A stretch of 56,800 nucleotides of DNA from positions 1 through 56,800 of the forward strand of contig JAJRTI010000488.1 in the NCBI GenBank assembly GCA_024278415.1, given 5' to 3'. A program made the position numbers and the translations under genes. Positions 26,562 through 35,324 of this stretch are shown piece after piece. The first letter of the stretch is position 1; the number at the start of each line of letters is the position of its first letter. This stretch comes from Planctomycetota bacterium. Its GTDB lineage: Bacteria; Planctomycetota; Brocadiia; JAJRTI01. Below the pieces are notes generated by a model. That model was not told the origin of the DNA. It saw only the letters and a program-made list of their open reading frames with translations, and searched no databases.

Positions 26562-27347
26562 TTAGTCGCGCACCATCCCTCGGTACGGCATGTCCATCTT
26601 GAACATGCCGGCCCAGGCGTAGGGCGCCGGCAGGTCGAGGCACCATTGCACCGCGTTCGTGGTCAGGCGCACCATCGACTCCTCCGCGAAGTCCTCCGGG
26701 TGGCCGAGCGTGGTGAAGAACGCGCGGCCGCCGTACCCGTTGACCCAGGTCCACGCGACCGGGTTCGGCTCGGCCGGCTTGTTGGGCTCGACCGCCGCGC
26801 CCATGAGCAGCGCGGTGCCGTCGGCGGGCGGCGACATGGGCAGCACGTGGTAGAGCCACGAGCGCACGTGGAACTGTTTCGCGACGCCGTCGAGGATCGG
26901 CTCGTCCGCGGCCGCGTCGATCACCTCCACGTCCGTGCTCGCTTGGTGGCCGTAGTGGGTGTGGCCATTGCCCCAGCCTGGAGGCGCGCCGAACGTGGGC
27001 TGGGCCCAGGAGTTCCACGACTCGAGCGGGTGGCCCTCGGGGTACTTGAACGAGTGCGACGCGGTGCGGAAGCCCATGACCGGCTTGCCGGCCTTCACGT
27101 ACGCATCAATGTGCGCAACCTGCTCCTCAGGCAGCCGGCGCCAGCGCATGCAGAAGATGCCGAGGTCCGCGGTGTCCAGGGCCTCCAAGCCGGGGATATT
27201 CTCCTCCGCGTTTTGGTCGGGATACGACTTGCACACGGTCGTGGTCATGTCGTAGTTCTTTTCGAGTTCCGCGGCCAGCAGAGGCAGCGTCTGTTCGCCG
27301 CTATACTCGTGATCGCCGAGGACAAAGACAACGTGGGCTTGTGACAT
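26562..27347 (-). CDS. ThuA-domain protein
   Basis: A 261-aa protein without a signal peptide. It matches the ThuA family (glutamine-amidotransferase-like fold linked to trehalose and other sugar use): VVFVLGDHEYSGEQTLPLL at the N-terminus, DLGIFCMRWRRLPEEQVAHI, the KPVMGFRTASHSF strand, and the late GYGGRAFFTTLGHPEDF followed by NAVQWCLDL, which are hallmark blocks. The AGGAG before the ATG has good spacing. Family members are often near sugar oxidoreductases, which fits the dehydrogenase and glycosidase genes here. The exact reaction is not known for most members. Confidence 0.85.
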   Translation of the reverse strand: MSQAHVVFVLGDHEYSGEQTLPLLAAELEKNYDMTTTVCKSYPDQNAEENIPGLEALDTADLGIFCMRWRRLPEEQVAHIDAYVKAGKPVMGFRTASHSFKYPEGHPLESWNSWAQPTFGAPPGWGNGHTHYGHQASTDVEVIDAAADEPILDGVAKQFHVRSWLYHVLPMSPPADGTALLMGAAVEPNKPAEPNPVAWTWVNGYGGRAFFTTLGHPEDFAEESMVRLTTNAVQWCLDLPAPYAWAGMFKMDMPYRGMVRD

Positions 27348-27690
27348 GGGAGGCTCCTACATCAGTCGGGGTTTACCACAGAGGGCACAGAGAGACACAG
27401 CGAGGTCCAGCGACGGGGCGTCGCGAGAGCGCAACATGATGTCGCAAACGCGGTGCGGGTTCAAGTGGGTCGCCGCCGAAGACCCGCCCACTCCCTTCTG
27501 CCACTGCCGCCCTATAGCCCCTGGCCCGAAATAGCCGGAGTTTCCAAACTCCGGCTATTTCGGGCCAGGGCCTGGCAAGGCCGACGCACGTGGGCTGTGG
27601 CGGGCGGCGGCGCTACGCAGACTTGATTGGCTCGGCGGGAAGCGGTACCGTGAATTCTGCTGCCCGTCCCTATCTCAGGAGTCCCCCATC
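27348..27690. other. Intergenic region between divergent genes
   Basis: No gene is seen. Near 27370-27402 is a low-complexity ACAGAGGGCACAGAGAGACACAG word related to a repeat family found throughout such genomes. At 27519-27570 is a perfect 25-bp-arm palindrome. A weak sigma-70-like pair (TTGATT at 27623, 17 bases, TACCGT at 27646) and an AGGAG at 27677 precede the ATG at 27691. Confidence 0.5.
27519..27570. repeat. Perfect 52-bp palindrome
   Basis: Arms 27519-27543 and 27546-27570 are exact reverse complements (25 bp each) with a two-base centre. The arm starts CCCTGGCCCGAAATAGCC. Such a perfect arm is under selection or recent. It lies between two divergently transcribed genes, so it is not a terminator for either. 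It could be a mobile palindromic unit or an assembly fold-back. Confidence 0.85.
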
Positions 27691-30600
27691 ATGTCGTCGC
27701 CTCGCCATTTTCCTCGCCTCCTCCGTGTCTCTGCGCCTCTGCGCCTTTGCGTTAGTCTTCTCTGCCTCGCCGCATGCGCGTACGGTGAGCCCAAGGTCTT
27801 CTGGGCCAGCGATCCGGTCCAGCCGGACGACACCGTGCTTGTGGCCGGCGCGGACTTCGGCGACGCGCCGGTGGTGGAGTTCGTCGAGCTGCCTGCGGGT
27901 GTCCAGGGCGAGCCGAGTGGGCGGCGCGAGTGGCCCGCAGGCGCCAGGGCCGCGGCCATCGAGCCTCGCCAGCCGAGCGACGAATCGCTCAAGTTCATTA
28001 TCCCCGCGGCCCTCACGCGCGGAGCGTGGCTTTTCCGCGTGGTGACGCGGGCCGGCGAGCGCTCGGCTCCGGCGCGGCTCAACTGCCCCACGGTCTACTG
28101 GGTGCAAGGCGACACCGGCCTGCGCGCCGCGTCGCCCGGCGGCTGGGTACGCATCTTCGGCCGGTGCATTGGCGCGCCTCCCGCGCAAGGGGTCGTGGTG
28201 CTGCAACATGCCGAGAGCGGGAAGCAACTGAGGCTCAAGCCCCAAGACGCGTCGACGTGGTCCGCCACCATCAACCTGCCCGGCGGGCTCGCAGCCGGCA
28301 AGTGGGAGGTGTTCGTGCACAACGGCCTGGGCGGGGCCTGGGGCTGGACGCACGCGGGAACGGTCCGCGTCGCGGCCAAGGAGCAGTGGCCGGACCGCGT
28401 GTTCAACGTGCGCGACTTCGGCGCGACAGGCCTGGGCAACGCGGAGGACACGCTCGGCATCGACCTCGCCCTCGACGCGGCGAAGAAGGCCGGGGGCGGC
28501 GTGGTCTATTTCCCCCGCGGGCGCTACCGCATGGACCACACGCTCGAGATCCCGACGTACACCGTGCTGCGCGGCGAGTCGCGGGAGTTCGTGTGCATCT
28601 TCTGGCCGGACACGGAGGAGCCGTACAACATCGTGCAAGGCACGCACCACTTCGGCATCGAAGATCTCACGATCTACGCTAGCAACCACGCGCACGTGAT
28701 CGCCGCCGAGATTCGCGCCCCCACGGCCGGCCACGTGTTCGTGCGCCGGGTGCGCGTGCGCGCGGACATGTACCGCGGCCACCTCAAGCAAGAAGAGGTC
28801 GCGGCGCGCCTCCGGCGCGCGCTCAGTTTCTCTTCCGGCGGAGGCGACACGATCCGCCTCGGCGGCGCTAACATCGAGGTGACCGACTGCGACCTCTACG
28901 GCTCGGGCCGCGCGATCTATCTCTTCGAGCCGCGCGGCGCGGTCGTGCGCAACAACCGGCTCTACAACGGCCGGTGGGGATGGTACTGCCTCACCGGCTG
29001 CGACGGCCTCATCTTCGAGGGCAACACCCTCACCGGCGCGGACCTTATGTCCACCGGCGGCGGCATCAACTGCCTGGGCAGCACGTCGTCGCAGAACGTG
29101 TACTACGCCGGCAACACCATCGCCCGATGCCACGGCTGGGACCGCGAGGCCATGACCACCGACGCCGGGTTCGGCGCGTACTACGGCCACGTCACGAAGG
29201 CCGACGCCACGACGATGGTCCTCGCGGGCAAGCCCAACTGGCGCGGCGGGAGCGAGCGATGGATCGGCGGCGGCGTGTTCATCCTGGGCGGCCGCGGCAT
29301 GGGCCAGTACCGCCGGATCGCGGCGATCGCCGGCGACGAGACGACGGTGGCGGTCGACCGGCCGTGGGACGCGCCGCCGGACGACACGTCCATCATCACC
29401 ATCACCATGATGCAGCAGAACTATCTGTTCATCGGCAACCATTTCGAGGACGCCGGGATCGCGCTCCAATACTACGGCACGTCCATCAACAACGTCGCGG
29501 CCGGCAACACGTCCACGCGCGCCGGCGGGTTCTACAACTCGGGCCGGTGGTATCGCCACTACCAGCCGAGTTGGTATTGCCAGTTCCTCGCGAACGAGAT
29601 CATCGAGGGCAACGGCTACCGCTTCGGCCCGAACAACGCGACCGGCGCGGGCGACTCGTTCCTCGGCTCGTTCGGCCTCCAGCGGGGAGACAACCCCGCG
29701 CCGCTGGCCTACTGCTCCGTGCACCGGCGCAATCGCTTGCGCAACAACGCGATGATCCGCCTCATCGGCGTGAACCCCGAGCGCCCGGGCCTGCGGGACG
29801 CGGTTGTGGAGCACAACGTGGTCGAGAACGCCAACACCGGCATCTACGTGGACAAGGGCTGCGTGGGTGTGTTCGAGCGCAAGAACACGTTCGTGAACGT
29901 CGTGCGCGAGCGGTACGACCCGGAGCAGGAGCGCCGGGACATGATGAAGCGCCGCGCCCATCTGCTCGACCAAGACAAGCCGGTCTACGTGCAGACCTTC
30001 GACCAGAAGGTCGGCAAAGTGTTCCCCGACGGTTCGGGCAACCGCTTCATGGCGATCGAAACGAAGGGCGAAGTCGCGCAAGAGCCGGGTGTGGCCGGCC
30101 AGGCCGGCCGATTCGACGGCCAGGGGTATCTCGTGGTGAACGACCGGCAACTGCTCCGGTTCCCGCGGATCACGATCGCCGCGTGGATTCTGCCGGACAC
30201 GATCAAGGGGCGCTGGGGCATCGTGGCCAAGCGCACCCGCGGGTCCGCGTGCCCGTACGTGTTCGCGATCCGCGAGGGAGGCGTCACCTTCGAGGGCGCC
30301 GACACGCTCGGCAAGTGGTCGTACAACATCATCTCCAAGCGCGCGCTCAAGCCGAACGTGTGGAACTACGTCGCGGCCACCTGCGAAGAGGGCCAACGCG
30401 TGCGCGTGTACTGCAACGGCGCGCTCGTGGGCGAAAAGAAGGTGAAGAACAACCTGGTCGAGACGATGCAGGCGTTGACCATCGGCTACGAAAGCTGGGG
30501 CGGGGCCCCGGCCAACGCGAGGCAGTCCGGCAATTTCAAGGGTCTCATCGACGAAGTGAAGATCTGGTCGCGGGTGCTTTCGCCAGATGAGATTGCAGCC

Positions 30601-31227
30601 GAGTACAAGAAGCTCAGCGCGGCCGCGGCGACGGAATCGAAGCGCCGACAAGAGGAGGCGCGCCGGCGCGCGGAGCAGATGAAGAAACTGGACAAGGTGT
30701 TCGTCGCGCACGCCGGCATCAACTGGCGGCCGGTCGTGGTCGAGACCTTCGACAAGCCGCTTGGCCGCGACTGGATCACGCTGTGCGGGAAGTGGACCGT
30801 GAAAGGCGGCACGCTGCGTTGCCAGGGCAAGAGCTTCCTCGCGTACGCGAAACCCGTGAAGGCGCCCGTGCGGATCGAGTTCCGCGCGCGCTCGAAGCGC
30901 CCCGGCGATCTGACCGGCTTCTGGGGCACGAAGGCGGACGCGTACAAAGCCGGCTACTTCATCGGCTTCGCGTCCAACGGCAACACCGCGAACAAGATCC
31001 TTCGGCTCAACGTGGAGGTCGCCAAGAACAACGCCCCCCTCGCCAAGCCCGGGCGCTGGTACGACGTGATCGCCCAGGTCGCTGGCAACCGCGTGCAGCT
31101 TGTAGTGGATGGCAAGCTTGCGCTCGAGTACGTCGACCGGAAGCCGGTGACGTCGGCCAACCTTGCCGGTATCATTTCATGGTCCGAAGCCGAGTTCGAC
31201 AACCTGCGCATTTTCACCGGCTGGTAG
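27691..31227 (+). CDS. Secreted pectate-lyase-fold protein with LamG-like C-terminal domains
   Basis: A 1178-aa protein. AGGAG lies 9 bases before the ATG. Signal peptide at about 1-32. Residues about 33-230 hold two Ig/IPT-like domains. A pectate-lyase-superfamily beta-helix runs from about 232 (RVFNVRDFGATGLGNAEDT, then VVYFPRGRYRM) to about 760. Residues about 800-980 are a LamG/concanavalin-like domain (TIAAWILPDTIKGRWGIVAK, then GLIDEVKIWSRVLS), a short Ala/Glu/Arg helix follows, and residues about 1010-1178 are a second concanavalin-like domain of the 3-keto-disaccharide hydrolase type (VVETFDKPLGRDWITLCGKW). The role is inferred to be cell-surface polysaccharide breakdown with two carbohydrate-binding modules. 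The signal peptide appears to be made of a genome repeat (see findings). Confidence 0.85.
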   Translation: MSSPRHFPRLLRVSAPLRLCVSLLCLAACAYGEPKVFWASDPVQPDDTVLVAGADFGDAPVVEFVELPAGVQGEPSGRREWPAGARAAAIEPRQPSDESLKFIIPAALTRGAWLFRVVTRAGERSAPARLNCPTVYWVQGDTGLRAASPGGWVRIFGRCIGAPPAQGVVVLQHAESGKQLRLKPQDASTWSATINLPGGLAAGKWEVFVHNGLGGAWGWTHAGTVRVAAKEQWPDRVFNVRDFGATGLGNAEDTLGIDLALDAAKKAGGGVVYFPRGRYRMDHTLEIPTYTVLRGESREFVCIFWPDTEEPYNIVQGTHHFGIEDLTIYASNHAHVIAAEIRAPTAGHVFVRRVRVRADMYRGHLKQEEVAARLRRALSFSSGGGDTIRLGGANIEVTDCDLYGSGRAIYLFEPRGAVVRNNRLYNGRWGWYCLTGCDGLIFEGNTLTGADLMSTGGGINCLGSTSSQNVYYAGNTIARCHGWDREAMTTDAGFGAYYGHVTKADATTMVLAGKPNWRGGSERWIGGGVFILGGRGMGQYRRIAAIAGDETTVAVDRPWDAPPDDTSIITITMMQQNYLFIGNHFEDAGIALQYYGTSINNVAAGNTSTRAGGFYNSGRWYRHYQPSWYCQFLANEIIEGNGYRFGPNNATGAGDSFLGSFGLQRGDNPAPLAYCSVHRRNRLRNNAMIRLIGVNPERPGLRDAVVEHNVVENANTGIYVDKGCVGVFERKNTFVNVVRERYDPEQERRDMMKRRAHLLDQDKPVYVQTFDQKVGKVFPDGSGNRFMAIETKGEVAQEPGVAGQAGRFDGQGYLVVNDRQLLRFPRITIAAWILPDTIKGRWGIVAKRTRGSACPYVFAIREGGVTFEGADTLGKWSYNIISKRALKPNVWNYVAATCEEGQRVRVYCNGALVGEKKVKNNLVETMQALTIGYESWGGAPANARQSGNFKGLIDEVKIWSRVLSPDEIAAEYKKLSAAAATESKRRQEEARRRAEQMKKLDKVFVAHAGINWRPVVVETFDKPLGRDWITLCGKWTVKGGTLRCQGKSFLAYAKPVKAPVRIEFRARSKRPGDLTGFWGTKADAYKAGYFIGFASNGNTANKILRLNVEVAKNNAPLAKPGRWYDVIAQVAGNRVQLVVDGKLALEYVDRKPVTSANLAGIISWSEAEFDNLRIFTGW

Positions 31228-31233
31228 TGCGCC

Positions 31234-31319
31234 GGTAGCCGCACCCGGTAGCCGCACCCGCCAGGGTGCGGGACGAACCTCAACTGCACAGGTCCCGCAT
31301 GCAGGCGCATGCGGCTACC
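31234..31319. repeat. GTAGCCGCACCC repeat pair
   Basis: The unit GTAGCCGCACCC occurs twice in tandem at 31235-31260, then CGCCAGGGTGCGGGAC, and the inverted match GCATGCGGCTACC closes at 31307-31319. The same family is at 2762-2848. It sits in the gap before the amidohydrolase. Confidence 0.6.
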
Positions 31320-31333
31320 CCTGGGAGCAAACC

Positions 31334-32173
31334 ATGATCATCGACGCGCACACGCACTTCTACGATCCCACCCGGCCCCAGGGCGTGCCCTGGCCGCCGA
31401 AGGACAATGAGTTCCTCTACCGCACGGTGCTGCCGGAGCACTTCAAGGAGGTCGCCGCTCCCCATGGCGTCACGGGGACGATCGCGGTCGAGGCGAGCGA
31501 ATGGGTCGAGGACAACGCGTGGCTCCTCGACCTGGCCAGGGACGACCCGGTCATCGTGGGAGTCGTGGGCAACCTCGACCCCACGACGCCGGAGTTCGGC
31601 CAACACCTCGACCGCTTCGCGGCCGATCCGCTCTTCCGCGGCATCCGCGTCCGCGGGCAAGCCATCGAGCATCTGCGTTGCGGCTACTTGACCGCGAGCA
31701 TGGAGAAGATGGCCGAGAAGGACTTGGCCGCGGACCTGCTCGTGCGGCCAGAGCACCTCCAGGCCAGCGCGGAATTGGCTGCGGCCGTGCCAAATCTGCG
31801 TATCGTCATCAACCACGTCGCGGGAGTCTTCATCGACGGCCACGCGCCGGATCCCGTGTGGGCCGAGGGCATCCAGGCCGCGGCCGCGCACCCGAACATG
31901 TACTGCAAGGTCTCCGGCATGGGCTCGCATTCGCGGCAAGTGCCCGCGCCCACGGCCCCCGCATTCTACGCGCCGACCCTCGACGCACTCTGGGATGCGT
32001 TTGGCGAGGACCGGCTCATCTACGGCAGCGACTGGCCCGTGTCGGCCCGCGCAATGGACTACGCAGACGTGTTCCGCGTCGTGAAGGAGTACTTCGACGC
32101 CAAGGGCGACGCGGCGGCCCGAAAGTACTTCTGCGACAACTCGAAGGCGGCGTACAAGTGGGTCAAACGGTAG
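31334..32173 (+). CDS. Amidohydrolase family 2 protein (lactonase/decarboxylase-like)
   Basis: A 279-aa protein. The ATG at 31334 is chosen because it opens the family's metal site: IIDAHTHFYDP with the HxH motif at residues 6-8. Later motifs are NLRIVINHVAG (metal His), CKVSGMGSHSR (conserved in the family) and LIYGSDWPV (Asp metal ligand), all in the expected order for COG3618-type enzymes such as L-fuconolactonase or 2-pyrone-4,6-dicarboxylate lactonase. GGGAG lies 6 bases upstream. The length fits. The neighbours (Dabb protein, sugar dehydrogenase) suggest hydrolysis of a sugar-derived lactone in the cytoplasm. The exact substrate is not determined. Confidence 0.85.
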   Translation: MIIDAHTHFYDPTRPQGVPWPPKDNEFLYRTVLPEHFKEVAAPHGVTGTIAVEASEWVEDNAWLLDLARDDPVIVGVVGNLDPTTPEFGQHLDRFAADPLFRGIRVRGQAIEHLRCGYLTASMEKMAEKDLAADLLVRPEHLQASAELAAAVPNLRIVINHVAGVFIDGHAPDPVWAEGIQAAAAHPNMYCKVSGMGSHSRQVPAPTAPAFYAPTLDALWDAFGEDRLIYGSDWPVSARAMDYADVFRVVKEYFDAKGDAAARKYFCDNSKAAYKWVKR

Positions 32174-32385
32174 GACCACTCGCTTCCCTTGCTCTGTTCG
32201 TGACCCACAAATGTTTGGCCGCACGCCCGCGCGAGTGGGCGCGACCCGTAAGGGGTGCCTCAGCCTGCCCACCGGAGACAAACGGAGGAAGCCCTTACGG
32301 TCTTCACTGCGAACGGGCGGCGACGCGTTCGACACCTCAGCCGGGACACGACAGCAGCCCCCCCATGACGAGAGAGGAGTGTCAC
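32174..32385. other. Short intergenic region
   Basis: A 212-base gap between genes in the same direction. It contains GCGCGAGTGGGCGCG-type short inverted words but no clear terminator or gene. AGAGGAG at 32373-32379 is the ribosome binding site of the next gene. Confidence 0.3.
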
Positions 32386-32676
32386 ATGCTCGTCCATTCC
32401 GTCTTCTTCTGGCTCAAGCCCGGCGCCGATGCGGAGGCGTTCCGAAGGCAGATCGAGACGCTCAAGGACATCGATTGCGCGCAGGCGGTCTACATCGGCA
32501 CGCCGGCCGACACCGGCGACCGGCCCATCATCGAGCGTTCGTACAGCTTCGCGCTGACCGTGCTGTTCGACAGCGTTGCGGACCAGAACGCGTACCAAGT
32601 GCATCCGTTGCACCAGGCTTTCATTGACAAGTGCGCGGGCATGTGGGAGAAGGTACTGGTGTACGACGCGGAATGA
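32386..32676 (+). CDS. Dabb-domain (stress-responsive alpha/beta barrel) protein
   Basis: A 96-aa protein, the full length of the Dabb family. It starts MLVHSVFFWLKP, the standard first strand, and ends with YQVHPLHQAFIDKCAGMW, the conserved HPxHxxF helix. AGAGGAG lies 6 bases before the ATG. Dabb proteins are small ferredoxin-like dimers; some have cyclase or dehydratase roles, others are of unknown function. It is commonly found in sugar-catabolic gene sets, as here next to the amidohydrolase. A longer frame extends into the next gene but starts inside this one and is not used. Confidence 0.85.
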   Translation: MLVHSVFFWLKPGADAEAFRRQIETLKDIDCAQAVYIGTPADTGDRPIIERSYSFALTVLFDSVADQNAYQVHPLHQAFIDKCAGMWEKVLVYDAE

Positions 32677-32740
32677 GCGACATCTGACGAGTGAGCCGCT
32701 CCCGCGTCGAGCATTGAGCCAACGGCGGAGGAGTGTGGCC

Positions 32741-33340
32741 ATGCGAGCGTGCGCTGTTGTATGCATGCTCTTGCTTCCCCTCGGCTGCGCGGGCACGGGA
32801 CAGTACTGTGCCGACCGCGGGGCCGACGCGGTTGATGTGCTTCGGCTGAACGTGGCCTATGGGCCGGGACTGGGCGCGGCCGCGTTTGCGACCTCCGCGC
32901 TGAAGCTTGGCGTCATGGGCGAGCACTCGCGCCATATTGGCTTGGACGGTCACGGCATCGGGGACTGGGGGCAAGACCGCGCGGACTGGCATCTGTTCCT
33001 GGTCGGCTACCAGTATGGCCATCGCAATACACCGATTTACGGGTCTGTCGAGAAGAACCCCCCGGCAGGCGGAGGCGCCTGGGGAAGCCCTATCCTGGGC
33101 ATCAAGGAACATTTTCAGGACAGGGAGCACGTGTGCGGCCCGCTCGAGTTCGGAGCACGGGCACACGCACTGCTGATTGGTGCAGAGGCGGGCATTCGGC
33201 TGATGGAGCTGTGTGACTTCGTCGTGGGCTTCGCCGGGTTTGATCTGAAGCGCGACGACAGCACGACACACGACCGATGGAGGCGGGAGAGGGAGCGGAA
33301 GGATGGAACAGACAAGAGCACAGGCGCGCCGGTCGAGTAG
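32741..33340 (+). CDS. Predicted lipoprotein of unknown function
   Basis: A 199-aa protein. The ATG at 32741 follows GGAGGAG with good spacing and opens a lipoprotein signal with lipobox LPLGC (Cys16). The body has ADAVDVLRLNVAYGPGLGAA, then GLDGHGIGDWGQDRADWHLF, YQYGHRN and AHALLIGAEAGIRLMEL, giving alternating Gly-rich amphipathic strands. This pattern looks like small outer-membrane-linked lipoproteins seen in planctomycete-like genomes. I do not recognise a named family and no catalytic motif is visible. The C-terminus is highly charged. It stands alone between the Dabb gene and a repeat. Confidence 0.7.
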   Translation: MRACAVVCMLLLPLGCAGTGQYCADRGADAVDVLRLNVAYGPGLGAAAFATSALKLGVMGEHSRHIGLDGHGIGDWGQDRADWHLFLVGYQYGHRNTPIYGSVEKNPPAGGGAWGSPILGIKEHFQDREHVCGPLEFGARAHALLIGAEAGIRLMELCDFVVGFAGFDLKRDDSTTHDRWRRERERKDGTDKSTGAPVE

Positions 33341-33394
33341 CGCACTACAGGTGAGCGTATCGAGAGACCCGCGCACCGCGGAGACCTCACCTGG

Positions 33395-33443
33395 GGAGCG
33401 GAATGCCTTCGCATTCCGACGGACGGCGAAGGCCGTCCGCTCG
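33395..33443. repeat. Double-hairpin REP-like element, copy B
   Basis: Two hairpins, GGAATGC-CTTC-GCATTCC and GGACGGC-GAAG-GCCGTCC, match copy A at 9431 with compensating changes in the first stem (A-T replaces G-C at matching positions). This covariation means the hairpin is conserved, not just the sequence. Confidence 0.8.
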
Positions 33444-33474
33444 TGCGCCATTGGCTCGCGTGGGCCTCGCCAGC

Positions 33475-33503
33475 TTGCCAAGCCCGGCGGGAGCCGTTAC
33501 ACT
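33475..33503 (+). promoter_or_regulatory. Predicted sigma-70 promoter of the dehydrogenase gene
   Basis: TTGCCA (33475-33480), a 17-base spacer, then TACACT (33498-33503). It lies 54 bases before the ATG at 33558. The pattern matches the other predicted promoters in this window. Confidence 0.5.
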
Positions 33504-33557
33504 AACCGGCCCTCCGCCCATCAACTCCCCAGCGACAACACGGAGCCCCCAGCGACC

Positions 33558-34829
33558 ATGAAGGCCAAAGCCCTGCGCATCCACGGCAAGATGGACTTGC
33601 GACTCGAGACAATCGACCTGCCCGACGTGGGCGACGACGGCATCCTCGGCGAGATCGTGTCCGACTCGGTCTGCATGTCCAGCTACAAAGCGGCCAAGCA
33701 GGGCCCGGACCACAAGCGCGTGCCAGCGGACTGCGCCGAGAACCCGACGATCATCGGCCACGAGTTCGCGGGCGTCATCCTCGAAGTCGGCGAGCGCTGG
33801 AAGGACCAGTTCAAGCCGGGCGACAAATTCGGCATCCAGCCCGCGCTCAACTACAAGGGCTCGCTCGACGCGCCGGGCTACTCGTTCACCATGCTCGGCG
33901 GCTGCGCGACGCACACCTTCTTTCCCTTCTTTGTCATGGAGCAGGACTGCCTGCTCAAGTACGAGGGCGAAGCATTCTACATGGCGTCGCTCGCGGAGCC
34001 CATGAGCTGCATTATCGGCACGACCAAAGCGCAGTACCATATGAAGACGGGCACGTACGAGCACAAGATGGGCATCGTCGAGGGCGGCAATTGTGCGTGC
34101 CTGGCCGGCGCGGGCCCCATGGGCCTGGGCATGATCGACTACTTGCTCCACGGCCCCCGACGACCGGGCAGGATCGTGGTCACGGACATCGACCAAGCAC
34201 GGCTCGATCGCGCCGAGGAGCTGTACACGCCCGGCGAGGCCAAACGCTGCGGCGTCGAGTTGGTGTACCTCAACACCAAGACCGGCAACCCGGTGCAAGA
34301 CCTGGTGAACCTGACCGATGGCCACGGGTACGACGACGTGTTCGTGTTCGCTCCGGTCGCGCCGGTCGTGGAGCAGGGCGACGCAATCCTTGCGTACGAC
34401 GGCTGCCTGAATTTCTTCGCCGGGCCCACCGACAACCAGTTCTCGGCCACGCTCAATCTCTATGACGTGCACTACTCGCAGACGCACATCGTGGGCACAA
34501 GCGGCGGCAACACGGACGACTTGAAGGACGCGCCGCGGCTCGCGGCGGAGGGCAAGATCAACCCCGCGGCCATGGTCACACACGTGGGCGGCATCACCGC
34601 GGCCAAGGAGACCACGCTTCACCTTCCTGACATCCCCGGCGGCAAGAAGCTGCTCTACACGCACGTGGACATGCCGCTCGTGGCGATCGAGGACCTGCGC
34701 GACAAGGGCAGGGAAGAGGGCAACCCCCTCTACACCGAACTCGCCGACATCTGCGACGCGAACAACAAGCTCTGGAGCCTCGAGGCCGAGCGCGTGTTGC
34801 TGGACAAGGCGCCGAAGGTGGAGGTCTGA
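33558..34829 (+). CDS. Zinc-type medium-chain dehydrogenase, sorbitol/sorbose-phosphate-reductase-like
   Basis: A 423-aa protein. The ATG at 33558 opens the family's catalytic domain (MKAKALRIHGKMDLRLETI). Motifs: a zinc-ligand region with GHEFAGVILEVGERW (the usual GHE motif), an AGAGPMGLGMIDYLL nucleotide-binding Gly-rich loop, and VVTDIDQARLDRAEEL with an Asp for NAD-type selectivity. The long C-terminal extension and KGSLDAPGYSFTMLGGCATH match L-sorbose-1-phosphate reductase-type enzymes. It would oxidise or reduce a sugar or sugar phosphate in the cytoplasm. It stands next to sugar-use genes and under its own predicted promoter. Confidence 0.8.
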   Translation: MKAKALRIHGKMDLRLETIDLPDVGDDGILGEIVSDSVCMSSYKAAKQGPDHKRVPADCAENPTIIGHEFAGVILEVGERWKDQFKPGDKFGIQPALNYKGSLDAPGYSFTMLGGCATHTFFPFFVMEQDCLLKYEGEAFYMASLAEPMSCIIGTTKAQYHMKTGTYEHKMGIVEGGNCACLAGAGPMGLGMIDYLLHGPRRPGRIVVTDIDQARLDRAEELYTPGEAKRCGVELVYLNTKTGNPVQDLVNLTDGHGYDDVFVFAPVAPVVEQGDAILAYDGCLNFFAGPTDNQFSATLNLYDVHYSQTHIVGTSGGNTDDLKDAPRLAAEGKINPAAMVTHVGGITAAKETTLHLPDIPGGKKLLYTHVDMPLVAIEDLRDKGREEGNPLYTELADICDANNKLWSLEAERVLLDKAPKVEV

Positions 34830-35324
34830 GCGAGCGGCTCTACTCGCGCCTCAGCTTCCTCACGTCGCTTCGGAGTGCTCAGGGCGAGCCGCGCTCGCGG
34901 ATCAGACGCGGAATGTGCTCCAGGCGCAGTCGCTCCAGATCAACCGCGTTGTGCCGAAGGCAGTGGGCGAGAAGCTGCACGAAGTGCCGATCAGGGTGGG
35001 GCCACGACAAAGGTCAAGTGCTGGGGCCTGAAGTGGAGAATCCTATCCGGGTGGCTTCTCCACGGGGCATGGTGCGTGGATACTCAGCGCCCTGGTAGAT
35101 GGGCAAGACTGCACAGGCGTGAGCGGTTCTTGGTACGGGGCCACGCCGTGTCAAAAACAGGGCAGGGCGGAACCTTCTGTATGACAGCAACTTAGGAGGC
35201 GCCTACAAAAACCGATCGTGGACACTCACGTCTTGGCATCGGTCGTGCGTAGGGGAAGGTGTGACGTGGAACGGAACACAGTCAGCCTTCACAACAACCT
35301 CTTTTTTGCGAAAGGAATGGAACG
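34830..35324. other. Intergenic region before the pilin genes
   Basis: A 495-base gap with no confident gene. A possible gene fragment reads ADQTRNVLQAQSLQINRV in one plus frame near 34900-34955, but it has no start and soon ends. A GTGGAGAA/TTCTCCAC hairpin is at about 35032-35062. A sigma-54-like promoter is at 35233-35249. Confidence 0.4.
35233..35249 (+). promoter_or_regulatory. Possible sigma-54 promoter of the pilin pair
   Basis: TTGGCAtcggtcgTGCG: a GG at 35235-35236 and a GC at 35247-35248, exactly 10 bases between them, as in the -24/-12 consensus TGGCAC-N5-TTGC. It lies 76 bases before the first pilin ATG. Sigma-54 control is common for type IV pilins; here it is an inference from one site. 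Confidence 0.35.

Noticed and set aside
27670..30711. A 1013-codon minus-strand frame over the beta-helix/LamG gene
   Set aside because: Same cause: high GC removes stops. The plus strand shows a signal peptide, Shine-Dalgarno and domains.
32576..33340. A longer 254-aa version of the lipoprotein gene
   Set aside because: Its first 55 codons overlap the Dabb gene in another frame and are Arg-rich; the internal ATG has a Shine-Dalgarno and a lipobox.
34875..35195. A 106-codon frame in the gap before the pilins
   Set aside because: Arg/Gly-rich, no Shine-Dalgarno, no family likeness; a different frame shows an equally short protein-like fragment.
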